From: DATBGO01 sp963785765
GTDB lineage: Bacteria; Actinomycetota; Actinomycetes; Streptosporangiales; Streptosporangiaceae
DNA length: 64,000 nt
Reading direction: 5' to 3'
Assembly: GCA_963785765.1 (NCBI GenBank)
Contig: CAWAWM010000002.1
Coordinates: 186,001 to 250,000 of the forward strand
Numbering within the stretch: the stretch's first letter is position 1; every line of letters begins with the position of its first letter. The translations under genes and the position numbers were made by a program. Under the pieces are notes generated by a model that saw only the letters and a list, made by a program, of their open reading frames with translations, was not told where the DNA came from and made no database searches. This document shows positions 10,551 to 22,637 of the stretch, one piece after another.

Positions 10551-12869
10551 TTAGCGGTCAGCCTGGCCCGGGACCAGCAGGCGCGGCGGGGCCGGCTGCG
10601 CAGGACCACCGGGAGCCAGGCCAGGCCCGCCAGGTCCGCCAGGCCCGCCAGGTCCGCCAGGCCCGCCAGGTCCGCCAGGCCCGCCAGGTCCGCCAGGCCC
10701 GCCGGAGCCGTCAGGCCCGGAGCCACCAGGCCCAGCGGCGGCCGCGACCGCCGCGGCCGCGGGCGGTTGCACCGACCTGGCCAGCAGCTGCGCCACGTCG
10801 ACCACCTCGAGTGACTCGGCGGCCTCCCCGGAACTCTGCTTCACGCCGATCGCGTCCCCCAGCATGACCAGGCAGAACGGGCAGGCCGTCGAGACCGTGT
10901 CCGGGTTGGTGGCCAGCGCCTCGTCGATCCGCTCTTCGTTGATCCGCTTGCCGATCCGCTCTTCCATCCACATCCGGGCCCCGCCCGCCCCGCAGCAGAA
11001 CCCGCGCTCCTTGCACCGGTGCATCTCCTGCGCCTGGACGCCGGGCACGTTCTCCATGATCTCGCGCGGCGCGGTGAAGACCCGGTTGTGCCGGCCCAGG
11101 AAGCACGGGTCGTGGTAGGTGATCTTCTCGTCAATCGGCGTCACCGGGGTGAGCCGCCCGTCGGCCACCAGCCGGGCCAGCAGCTGGGTGTGGTGGATTA
11201 CCTCATAGTTCCCGCCCAGCTGGGGGTACTCGTTACTGATGGCATTGAAACAGTGCGGGCAGCTGGCCACGATCTTGCGAGCGCCCGCCTCGTTGAGGGT
11301 CTCCACGTTCTGCTGCGCCAGCATGCTGAACACGAACTCGTTGCCCATCCGCCGCGCCGGGTCGCCGGTGCAGGTCTCGGCCTGCCCGAGGATCGCGAAG
11401 TTGACGCCCGCGGTGTGCAGCAGCCCGGCGACGGCCCTGGTGGTCTTCTTGGCCCGGTCCTCCAGTGCCCCCGCGCAGCCGACCCAGAACAGGTACTCCA
11501 CGTCGGCGCCGATCGGGCCGTCCACCACCGGCACCTCGAAGTCCAGCCCCTCGGTCCACTCCAGCCGCTTGGCCTCGCCCATGCCCCACGGGTCGCCCTT
11601 GTTCTCCAGGTTCTTCAGCATCCCCGACGCCTCGGCCGGGAACGCCGATTCGATCAGCACCTGGTGCCTGCGCATGTCGGTGATGTGGTCAATGTGCTCG
11701 ATGTCGACCGGGCATTCCTCGACGCAAGCGCCGCAGTTGGTGCAGGACCAGAGCACGTCGGGGTCGATCACGCCGCCCGCGGCAGCGTCGCCGACCAGCG
11801 GCCTTTCCGCTTCCTTCGTAACGGACTCCGGCAGCTGGGCTCGTTGTTCATCGGAGCCGGCCAGCAGGTAGGGCGCCTTGGCGAAGGCGTGATCCCGCAG
11901 GTCGAGGATGACCATCTTCGGCGACAGCGGCTTGCCGGTCGCCCAGGCCGGGCACTGTGACTGGCAGCGCCCGCACTCGGTGCAGGTGGCCATGTCGAGC
12001 ATGCCCTTCCAGGTGAAGTCCTCGATCTTCCCGCGGCCGAAGATGTCGGTGTCCGGGTCGGCCTCCTCGAAATCGAGCACCTTGCCGCCCGAGCGCATCG
12101 GCTGCAGCCCGCCGAGGCCGTTCGGCCGCCGGGAGAACAGCACGTTCACCGGGGCGGCGAAGATGTGCAGGTGCTTGGAGTAGGTGACCAGGACCAGGAA
12201 GCCCAGGATGACCGCCAGCTGCGCCAGCACGAAAGTCGTCTCGAAGACCTTGTCGGTGCCGACCCCGGCCGGGTGCAGCCAGTGGCCGACGATCTGGGAG
12301 GCGAACGCGCCGTGCGCGTAGGGGAACACGCCGGTGTCGATCTGCGCGCCCCGATACACCAGCAGCGTCGCCACGACCAGGAATATCAGCACCAGCGTGA
12401 GCCACGCGGCGCCGAGGTGCGAGCCGGCGAACCGTGAGTTCCGGCCCTCGCGCTTCGGGTCGTGACGGAACCTGATCACCGCGAACGTGATGATCCCGGC
12501 CATCACCAGGACCGCGAACAGATCCTCGACGAACCCGATCCACGCCCAGTGCCCGATGCCGGGAATCGCGAACCTGCGGCTGAACAAGTCCCCGTAGGAC
12601 TCGATCAGGGTCAGGATCAAGATGATGAAGCCCCAGAACGTGACGAAGTGCGCGATGCCAGGCACCGTCCACTGCAGCAGCTTGCGCTGGCCGAGCACCT
12701 CGGTGGCCTCGGTTTCCGCGTCCCTGGCCGGGTGCGTCCTGACCGCCTCGATCCGCTCCGGGGCGGGCTGGCCGGTGCGGCCGATCCGGTAGAGCCACCA
12801 TAGCCGCCGGCCTGCTATCGCGAACGCGATCACGGTCAGGGCCAGGCCGATGACGATGCGCAGGGTCAC
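10551..12869 (-). CDS. EtfD-like membrane iron-sulfur oxidoreductase (FAD-linked electron transfer)
   Basis: A 772-residue protein. The N-terminal part (about 1-250) has five or six transmembrane helices of the nitrate-reductase-gamma/HdrE type. Two 4Fe-4S motifs follow, CTECGRCQSQCP and CTNCGACVEECP. The C-terminal half has two CCG (cysteine-rich) domains: CPHCFN with HDPCFLGRHN, and CCGAGG with STACPFC. This order matches mycobacterial EtfD (Rv0338c), which passes electrons from the EtfBA flavoprotein to menaquinone during fatty-acid oxidation. The GTG start has GGAGG upstream. After the last conserved domain there is an atypical tail of about 60 residues, mainly GGP repeats. It could also be called a heterodisulfide-reductase-like protein. 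Confidence 0.88.
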   Translation of the reverse strand: MTLRIVIGLALTVIAFAIAGRRLWWLYRIGRTGQPAPERIEAVRTHPARDAETEATEVLGQRKLLQWTVPGIAHFVTFWGFIILILTLIESYGDLFSRRFAIPGIGHWAWIGFVEDLFAVLVMAGIITFAVIRFRHDPKREGRNSRFAGSHLGAAWLTLVLIFLVVATLLVYRGAQIDTGVFPYAHGAFASQIVGHWLHPAGVGTDKVFETTFVLAQLAVILGFLVLVTYSKHLHIFAAPVNVLFSRRPNGLGGLQPMRSGGKVLDFEEADPDTDIFGRGKIEDFTWKGMLDMATCTECGRCQSQCPAWATGKPLSPKMVILDLRDHAFAKAPYLLAGSDEQRAQLPESVTKEAERPLVGDAAAGGVIDPDVLWSCTNCGACVEECPVDIEHIDHITDMRRHQVLIESAFPAEASGMLKNLENKGDPWGMGEAKRLEWTEGLDFEVPVVDGPIGADVEYLFWVGCAGALEDRAKKTTRAVAGLLHTAGVNFAILGQAETCTGDPARRMGNEFVFSMLAQQNVETLNEAGARKIVASCPHCFNAISNEYPQLGGNYEVIHHTQLLARLVADGRLTPVTPIDEKITYHDPCFLGRHNRVFTAPREIMENVPGVQAQEMHRCKERGFCCGAGGARMWMEERIGKRINEERIDEALATNPDTVSTACPFCLVMLGDAIGVKQSSGEAAESLEVVDVAQLLARSVQPPAAAAVAAAAGPGGSGPDGSGGPGGPGGPGGPGGPGGPGGPGGPGGPGLAPGGPAQPAPPRLLVPGQADR
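10616..10703. repeat. 9/18-bp repeat encoding a collagen-like GGP tail
   Basis: Alternating aggcccgcc / aggtccgcc units form an 18-bp repeat over about 88 bp at the 3' end of the EtfD-like gene. Read on the minus strand it encodes Gly-Gly-Pro triplets. The near-perfect repeat suggests recent slippage expansion. Confidence 0.85.
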
Positions 12870-13083
12870 AGGAGACCTCCAGGTGCGGCGTCGGGCCAGG
12901 CGGCACCTGGCACTGTGCCGGTGCCAGCGTAACGCGGTCCCGGCGGAGCAGATGATCTAGGCCGCGGCCCGGCCCCGCGCCGGCGCCGCCGCTAAGGATC
13001 GGCCGCCCGGCGATGGCAGCTTGTACATTGCACTAAGCCCGGCGACTCGGCGGCCGGGAGGCGAGCAAGCACGACAGGTGGTC
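12870..13083. other. Divergent intergenic region (EtfD-like gene / DUF2079 gene)
   Basis: About 210 bp, GC-rich, holding the promoters of two divergent genes. An AT-richer stretch (TTGTACATTGCACTAAG, 13021-13037) may belong to the DUF2079 promoter. The frame of that gene stays open back to a TTG at 13021, so its start is not certain. Confidence 0.35.
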
Positions 13084-14661
13084 ATGGCCCGCGACCAGGT
13101 GAATGGTTCTGCCCCAGGCGCCGTCAGCGATGCCGGCCCAGCCGGGCGGACCGCCGCGGCCGCAGGGCAGCGCGCCGACCGGATGCCGTGGCTGATCGCG
13201 CTGGCGGTTTTTGCCGCCTACGTGGTCATCTCAGGATTCCGGTACCTGCGGCTCCAGCCGACCTCGTGGGACCTGGGCATCTTCACCGAGTACGTCAAGC
13301 GCTACGCCCACCTGCAGGCCCCGATCGTCGATGCCCGCGGGGCGGGGATGAACCTGCTCGGCGATCATTTCCATCCGATCGTGGCTTTGATCGCCCCGTT
13401 CTTCCGGCTCTTCCCGTCCCCGGCCACCCTGCTGATCGCCCAGGCGCTGCTGGCCGCCATTTCCGTCATCCCGGTCAGCCGGGCCGCCGAGGTGCGGCTG
13501 GGCACCGGCGCGGGCCGGGCCATCGGCGCGGCCTACGGCCTGTCCTGGGGCCTGCAGCAGATGATCGACAACGATTTCCACGAGATCGCGTTCGCCGTTC
13601 CGCTGCTGGCCTTCTCGCTCTCGGCGCTGGTCCGCGGGCGCGTCCGCGCGGCGGTCCTGTGGGCCCTGCCGCTGGTCCTGGTCAAGGAGGACCAGGGCTT
13701 CACGGTGGCGGCGATCGGGCTCATCATCGCGTTCGGCTACCGGCACCGGCTAGCCGGCCTGGCCCTGGCGGCGTGGGGCCTGATCTGGTCACTGCTTTCG
13801 ATCATCGTGATCATCCCGCTGTTCAGCCCGACCCACACCTACCTGTACTGGTCGCTGGGCGGCGACCTCAGCGGGCCCGGGCACCGGGCGTCCCTGGCCG
13901 GGCTGCTGCATCAGCTGTTCGCCGGGTCCGACGTCAAGCTGCCCACGCTAGTGATGATCTTGCTCCCGACCGCCTTCCTGGCCCTGCGGTCCCCGATCGT
14001 CCTGGCCATACTGCCCAGCGTGGCCCTGCGGTTCATCGCGACCAACAGCTCCTACTGGAGCACGCAGTGGCACTACAACGCGACCGTGATGCCGATCGTG
14101 TTCATCGCGGCGATTGACGGAATGAGCCGGATCCGCGCCGCCAGGACCGCCGGGGCCGCCATGAACGGCACCGGCCCGCCGCGGGCCCGGCGCTCCGGCG
14201 CGGCCCGCTGGCCCGGCCAGGACGCGACCGGCTGGGCCGCGCGGGTCGCGGACCTGGCGGAGCGGCACGGGGCCGCGATGATGCTGGCGATCTGCGCGGC
14301 GCTGGCCTTCGAGTTCCCGCTGGCCAGCTTGTGGAGCCCGCAGACCTATCAGCTCGGTCCGCATGTCGCCGCCGCCCGCGCGGCGATGGCCCTGGTGCCC
14401 GATGGGTCGACCGTGGCTACCGACATCGACCTGCTGGCCCCGCTGGGCGCCCGGGCTGACGCGTTCTGGCTCGGCAACGCCGCGACCTGGCTCGGTCAGC
14501 GCGGCAACCCAGCCACCCAGTATGTCGTTTATGACCAGACCGCCGCCGACCTTCCGGCTCCGTCAGGCACGGCCCTCAGCTATATCGAGAGCCTCAGCCG
14601 TGGCGTCCGCTACCGCCAGGTTTATCAGCAAAACGGGATCTTCGTCTTTGTCCGCTCGTGA
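13084..14661 (+). CDS. DUF2079 polytopic membrane protein
   Basis: About 525 residues with roughly ten hydrophobic segments. The sequence SWDLGIFTEYVKRYAHLQ after the first helix, followed by LGDHFHPIVALIAPFF, is the hallmark of DUF2079, a family related in layout to GT-C membrane glycosyltransferases. The acidic residue in the first outer loop (WDLGIF) and DHFHP are candidate active-site residues. A polar insertion (about 350-400) rich in Ala/Arg/Gly separates the last helices. The substrate is unknown. The ATG at 13084 was chosen over a TTG at 13021 because the upstream residues are unlike the family. Confidence 0.8.
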   Translation: MARDQVNGSAPGAVSDAGPAGRTAAAAGQRADRMPWLIALAVFAAYVVISGFRYLRLQPTSWDLGIFTEYVKRYAHLQAPIVDARGAGMNLLGDHFHPIVALIAPFFRLFPSPATLLIAQALLAAISVIPVSRAAEVRLGTGAGRAIGAAYGLSWGLQQMIDNDFHEIAFAVPLLAFSLSALVRGRVRAAVLWALPLVLVKEDQGFTVAAIGLIIAFGYRHRLAGLALAAWGLIWSLLSIIVIIPLFSPTHTYLYWSLGGDLSGPGHRASLAGLLHQLFAGSDVKLPTLVMILLPTAFLALRSPIVLAILPSVALRFIATNSSYWSTQWHYNATVMPIVFIAAIDGMSRIRAARTAGAAMNGTGPPRARRSGAARWPGQDATGWAARVADLAERHGAAMMLAICAALAFEFPLASLWSPQTYQLGPHVAAARAAMALVPDGSTVATDIDLLAPLGARADAFWLGNAATWLGQRGNPATQYVVYDQTAADLPAPSGTALSYIESLSRGVRYRQVYQQNGIFVFVRS

Positions 14662-14727
14662 GACCGGGCGCCGCCTGACCCGCTGAAATTTGACTTCGCT
14701 AGCGGGAATGCGCAGGTCGCCTGCAAA

Positions 14728-14748
14728 GTTGAGCACAGTAGACTCAAG
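14728..14748. promoter_or_regulatory. HAIR operator 1 (HspR-binding inverted repeat)
   Basis: GTTGAGC-N7-ACTCAAG fits the HAIR consensus CTTGAGT-N7-ACTCAAG, with 5/7 in the left half and 7/7 in the right half. It lies 87 bp before the dnaK start. HspR is encoded four genes downstream, so autoregulation by HspR, with DnaK as co-repressor as known in Streptomyces, is expected. Confidence 0.85.
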
Positions 14749-14779
14749 TCAGTTGCCAGGCTCGATGCAGCATGGCAAA

Positions 14780-14800
14780 CTTGCGTCCGCAAGACTCAAC
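14780..14800. promoter_or_regulatory. HAIR operator 2
   Basis: CTTGCGT-N7-ACTCAAC matches the HAIR consensus at 6/7 positions in each half. It overlaps a short perfect inverted repeat (CTTGCG-TC-CGCAAG, 14780-14793). With operator 1 centred about 52 bp upstream, it gives the multi-site arrangement seen at Streptomyces dnaK promoters. Confidence 0.75.
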
Positions 14801-14834
14801 TTAGGCTCACGATCAGAACAAAGGGACTGAACTC

Positions 14835-16696
<1,862 letters not shown>

Positions 16697-16697
<1 letters not shown>

Positions 16698-17467
16698 TGA
16701 GGCCGTCAGAAGAGGAACCTCAGGGGCCGATCATCAAAGACCGGCGGCGTATCGATCCGGCCACCGGTCAGGTGCGTGATCCGGGCCAGGCTGGCCAGGC
16801 CCAGCGCGGGCCAGGCCAGCCGAGGCCGGGCCGGCATTCGGTGTCAAAGCCGGGCGGTAGCCCGGGCCCGGGCGCGGCAGGAGCTTCTGCCGGGCCCGGC
16901 GCCGGCGCCGGGCAGCCGGACGGCGAGGCAGGCCAGCTCACTGTGCAGCTGGCCGAGCGCACCGCTGACCTGCAGCGGCTCCAGGCTGAGTACGCGAACT
17001 ACCGCAAGCGGGTGGACCGGGACCGGCAGGCGGTCCGGGAGCAGGCGCTGGCCAACGTGCTCAGCGAACTGCTGCCGGCCCTCGACGACATCGGCCGCGC
17101 CCGCGATCACGGCGAGCTGACCGGCGGCTTCAAGTCGGTCGCCGAGTCGCTGGAGGCCGCGGTCGCCAAGCTCGGGCTGATCAGCTACGGCGAGGACGGT
17201 GACCCGTTCGATCCGACCGTGCACGAAGCGCTGATGCACTCCTACTCGGCAGACGTGACCGAGCCGACCTGCGTCCGCATCCTGCAGCCCGGCTACCAGG
17301 TCGGCGACCGGATCCTGCGCCCCGCCCGGGTGGCGGTCGCCGAGCCCGGCGACGACGGCGCACCGGAAGGCGCCGGGCCAGCCGGCCCGGACCAGGATGC
17401 TTCGGCCGCCGCGGACCAGGCCGGCGGGGACGACGGCGATGCGGCGGCCGGTGCCCGAGAAAACTGA
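16697..17467 (+). CDS. grpE: Nucleotide exchange factor GrpE
   Basis: A 256-residue GrpE. A disordered Gly/Pro/Ala-rich N-terminus (about 80 residues) precedes the coiled-coil region with LQRLQAEYANYRKRVDRDR, and then the beta-wing domain with the FDPTVHEALMHSY signature and RILRPARVAVAEP. The C-terminal 40 residues are again Gly/Asp/Ala-rich. GrpE releases ADP from DnaK. The start codon overlaps the dnaK stop (TGATG), so translation is coupled. Both low-complexity ends make it longer than the usual 180-220 residues. Confidence 0.96.
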
Positions 17468-17488
17468 TAACCCGCGAGAAGAGGATCG

Positions 17489-18658
17489 TTGAGTACCAAG
17501 GACTTCCTTGAGAAGGACTATTACAAGGTCCTCGGCGTCTCCAAGGGCGCGACCGCCGACGAGATCAAGAAGTCGTACCGCAAGCTCGCCCGCAAGTACC
17601 ACCCGGACGCCAACAAGGGCGAGGCCAAGTCCGAGGAGCGCTTCAAGGAGATCTCCGAGGCGTACAACGTGCTGTCCGACGACAAACGGCGCAAGGAGTA
17701 CGACGAGGCGCGCTCGCTGTTCGGCGGGGGCGGGATGCATGTGCCAGGCTCGGGCGGCGGCGGCTACAACTTCGATCTGGGCGACCTGTTCGGCGGCACC
17801 CAGCCGGGGGGCGCCGGCGGCACCGGCGGCCGGCTTGGCGACCTGCTCGGCGGAATGTTCGGCGGCGGAGGCACGCGCACCACGCAGCAGCGGCCCCGGC
17901 GGGGCGCAGATGTCGAGACCGAGACGTCGCTGAGCTTCAGCGACGCGATCGACGGCGTGACCGTATCGCTGCGGCTGGCCGGCGAAGGGCCGTGCAAGAC
18001 GTGCATGGGCACTGGCGCCAAGGCAGGCACCGTGCCCAGGGTCTGTCCGAGCTGCGAAGGTACCGGGCAGGCCAGCAGGAACCTGGGTAACTTCGCGTTC
18101 TCGGAGCCGTGCCGGGAATGCCGTGGCCGTGGTCTGGTCGTCGACGACCCGTGCCCGGTCTGCTCGGGCAGCGGGCGGGCCATGAGCACCAGGACCATCC
18201 AGGCCCGGATCCCGGCCGGCGTCGCCAACGGCCAGCGAATCAAGCTGAAGGGCAAGGGCGCGCCAGGCGAACGCGGCGGCCCGGCCGGAGACCTGTACGT
18301 CCGGGTCCATGTCGCACCGCATCCGGTCTTCGGCCGGACCGGCCATAACCTGACCGTCACCGTGCCGGTCACCTTCCCCGAGGCGACGCTGGGCGCCGAG
18401 ATCAAGGTGCCCGCGCATCGCGGGATGCCGGTCAGCCTGCGCATCCCGGCCGGCACGCCGAACGGCCGGACGTTCCGGGTCCGCGGTAAGGGGGTCCGGC
18501 GGCCCGATGGCACGGTCGGCGACCTGCTCGTGACCGTGAGCGTGCTCGTGCCGCAAAACATCAACAGCCAGGCCCGCGAGGGCCTGGAGAAGTTCCGGGA
18601 CGCGACGGCTGGCCAGGATCCCCGGGACGAGCTGCTGCGCCGCGCCAGCGCGGGCTGA
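17489..18658 (+). CDS. dnaJ: Chaperone DnaJ (Hsp40, type I)
   Basis: A 389-residue DnaJ. The J domain carries His-Pro-Asp at residues 38-40. A long Gly-rich segment follows, then four zinc-binding repeats, CKTCMGTG, CPSCEGTG, CRECRGRG and CPVCSGSG, and the C-terminal client-binding beta domains. It delivers clients to DnaK and stimulates its ATPase. The TTG start is preceded by GAAGAGGA. It is the actinobacterial DnaJ1 type, linked to hspR. The stop codon is the first TGA of a five-copy 17-bp repeat. Confidence 0.97.
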   Translation: MSTKDFLEKDYYKVLGVSKGATADEIKKSYRKLARKYHPDANKGEAKSEERFKEISEAYNVLSDDKRRKEYDEARSLFGGGGMHVPGSGGGGYNFDLGDLFGGTQPGGAGGTGGRLGDLLGGMFGGGGTRTTQQRPRRGADVETETSLSFSDAIDGVTVSLRLAGEGPCKTCMGTGAKAGTVPRVCPSCEGTGQASRNLGNFAFSEPCRECRGRGLVVDDPCPVCSGSGRAMSTRTIQARIPAGVANGQRIKLKGKGAPGERGGPAGDLYVRVHVAPHPVFGRTGHNLTVTVPVTFPEATLGAEIKVPAHRGMPVSLRIPAGTPNGRTFRVRGKGVRRPDGTVGDLLVTVSVLVPQNINSQAREGLEKFRDATAGQDPRDELLRRASAG

Positions 18659-18738
18659 CCGGCAGGGCAAGATGACCGGCAGTGCAAGATGACCGGCAGG
18701 GCAAGATGACCGGCAGTGCGGGATGACCGGCAGTGCAG
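18654..18738. repeat. Five 17-bp tandem repeats covering the dnaJ stop
   Basis: Copies at 18654-18670, 18671-18687, 18688-18704, 18705-18721 and 18722-18738; unit about gatgaccggcagtgcaa. The first copy contains the dnaJ stop TGA. As 17 is not a multiple of three, successive TGAs fall in all three frames. The array ends 26 bp before the hspR start. Confidence 0.92.
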
Positions 18739-18764
18739 GCGATCACGAGACGAGAGGAGATGAC

Positions 18765-19242
18765 ATGACGAGCGAGTTCGAGCTTTCCGACGACACGCCC
18801 GTGTACGTCATCTCCGTGGCCGCCCAGCTGTCCGGACTGCACCCGCAGACGCTCCGCGCCTACGATCGCCTGGGCCTGGTCTCTCCGGGCCGGACCCGGG
18901 GCCGCGGCCGCCGGTACTCGCTGCGCGACATCCTCATCTTGCGCGAGGTCCAGCGCCTCTCCCAGGAAGAGGGCGTCAACCTCTCCGGCATCAAGCGGAT
19001 CCTCGAACTGGAGAACGAGGAGCACCGCAGCCAGATGCTGCTGGCTGAGATGCACGCGGAGATCACCCAGCTCCGGGCCGAGCTCGAGTCCACCCGCGCG
19101 GTAGCCGCCCGGCTGGCCGGATTGCTCCGGAGCCGCAGCCGGGGCACGGCGCTGGTGCCGGTCCGCCGCCCGGGCTCCGCCGTCGCGGCTCCGGCGGCTC
19201 GCGAAACAACAGCACACACGACTGATCCGGGGGAGGCCCGCG

Positions 19243-19250
<8 letters not shown>
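18765..19250 (+). CDS. hspR: Heat-shock repressor HspR (MerR family)
   Basis: A 161-residue MerR-type regulator: VYVISVAAQLSGLHPQTLRAYDRLGLVSPGRTRGRGRRYS is the winged-helix DNA-binding region (about 8-50), followed by a helical dimerisation part and an Arg/Pro/Ala-rich tail. HspR represses the dnaK operon by binding HAIR sites, two of which lie before dnaK in this window. The start at the second ATG of ATGACATG is in frame and follows GAGAGGAGA. The stop overlaps the clpB start by 8 bp. Confidence 0.95.
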
Positions 19251-21895
<2,645 letters not shown>

Positions 21896-22564
21896 TCACG
21901 CTTCGTCGAGCAGCTTGTCGTAGCTGTCCTCGGCGAGCCCGAGGTCGTTGCGGATCCGGTACCGCAGGCTCAGGAGCATCCCCAGCTCGGCCCCGTCGTC
22001 GGCCATCCCCGGATCGGGGTGCGAGCTCACCGATCGCAGCCCGCCCACCGACCGCAGGCCGCCCGCCGACCGGGCCCGCCCGTCCGGTCCCGCCCCGGCG
22101 CCCTGCGAGGCGGGGCCTGCGCCGCGCGCCAGGCAGAGTTCCACCCCGGCGGTCGCCCAGTCCAAGGCGCCAGCCAGGTCGGAGCGCTCGACGAGCAGTT
22201 CGGCCACGAGATCGCAGGTCCGCGGGTCGGTCCTGCCCTCCGCCTTGAGCTTCTCGATCATCGCCTGGGCCTCGGCCTGCCTGCCGAGCTGAAACAGCGC
22301 GCGGGCCAGGGGCACCCGCGGATCGACAAACACCGGGCCCCCGTCCGCCATCGCCAGCCGGAAACCGCTGGCGGCGGCGGCCGGGTCGTCAGCGAGCAGC
22401 CACTGCTCTCCGGCGCGGAGGTATGCCTCGGAGCGCGGCATCGAATCGGTCTGAATTCCCGTCACCGCGAGCCGGCTCATGCGTCTCGCTGCCGTCTGAT
22501 GATCGCCGCTGCACGCAGCGTCGAACTCAATCGCGTCGAATTCCTCACGACTCAGTACAGCCAC
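21896..22564 (-). CDS. TPR-like helical-repeat protein of unknown function
   Basis: A 222-residue protein made of alternating amphipathic helices: SGFRLAMADGGPVFVDPRVPLARALFQLGRQAEAQAMIEKL reads as two tetratricopeptide-like repeats, and AELLVERSDLAGALDWATAGVELCLARG as another. A Gly/Ser/Arg-rich stretch (about 155-185) interrupts the C-terminal part, which ends LRYRIRNDLGLAEDSYDKLLDEA. The TPR-like fold suggests protein-protein interaction; no catalytic motif was seen. Its GTG start is inferred. It converges on clpB with no gap between the stop codons. Confidence 0.65.
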   Translation of the reverse strand: MAVLSREEFDAIEFDAACSGDHQTAARRMSRLAVTGIQTDSMPRSEAYLRAGEQWLLADDPAAAASGFRLAMADGGPVFVDPRVPLARALFQLGRQAEAQAMIEKLKAEGRTDPRTCDLVAELLVERSDLAGALDWATAGVELCLARGAGPASQGAGAGPDGRARSAGGLRSVGGLRSVSSHPDPGMADDGAELGMLLSLRYRIRNDLGLAEDSYDKLLDEA

Positions 22565-22637
22565 GCTAGGTACGGTACCCAGTCGGGGCGAGGTTCAACT
22601 GCGGCTCGCGCGCACAGGTGGACAATCCAGGCGGCAG

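Noticed and set aside
10616..10703. CRISPR-like regular repeat
   Set aside because: Units are 9/18 bp without spacers and encode GGP triplets in frame; no cas gene is near.
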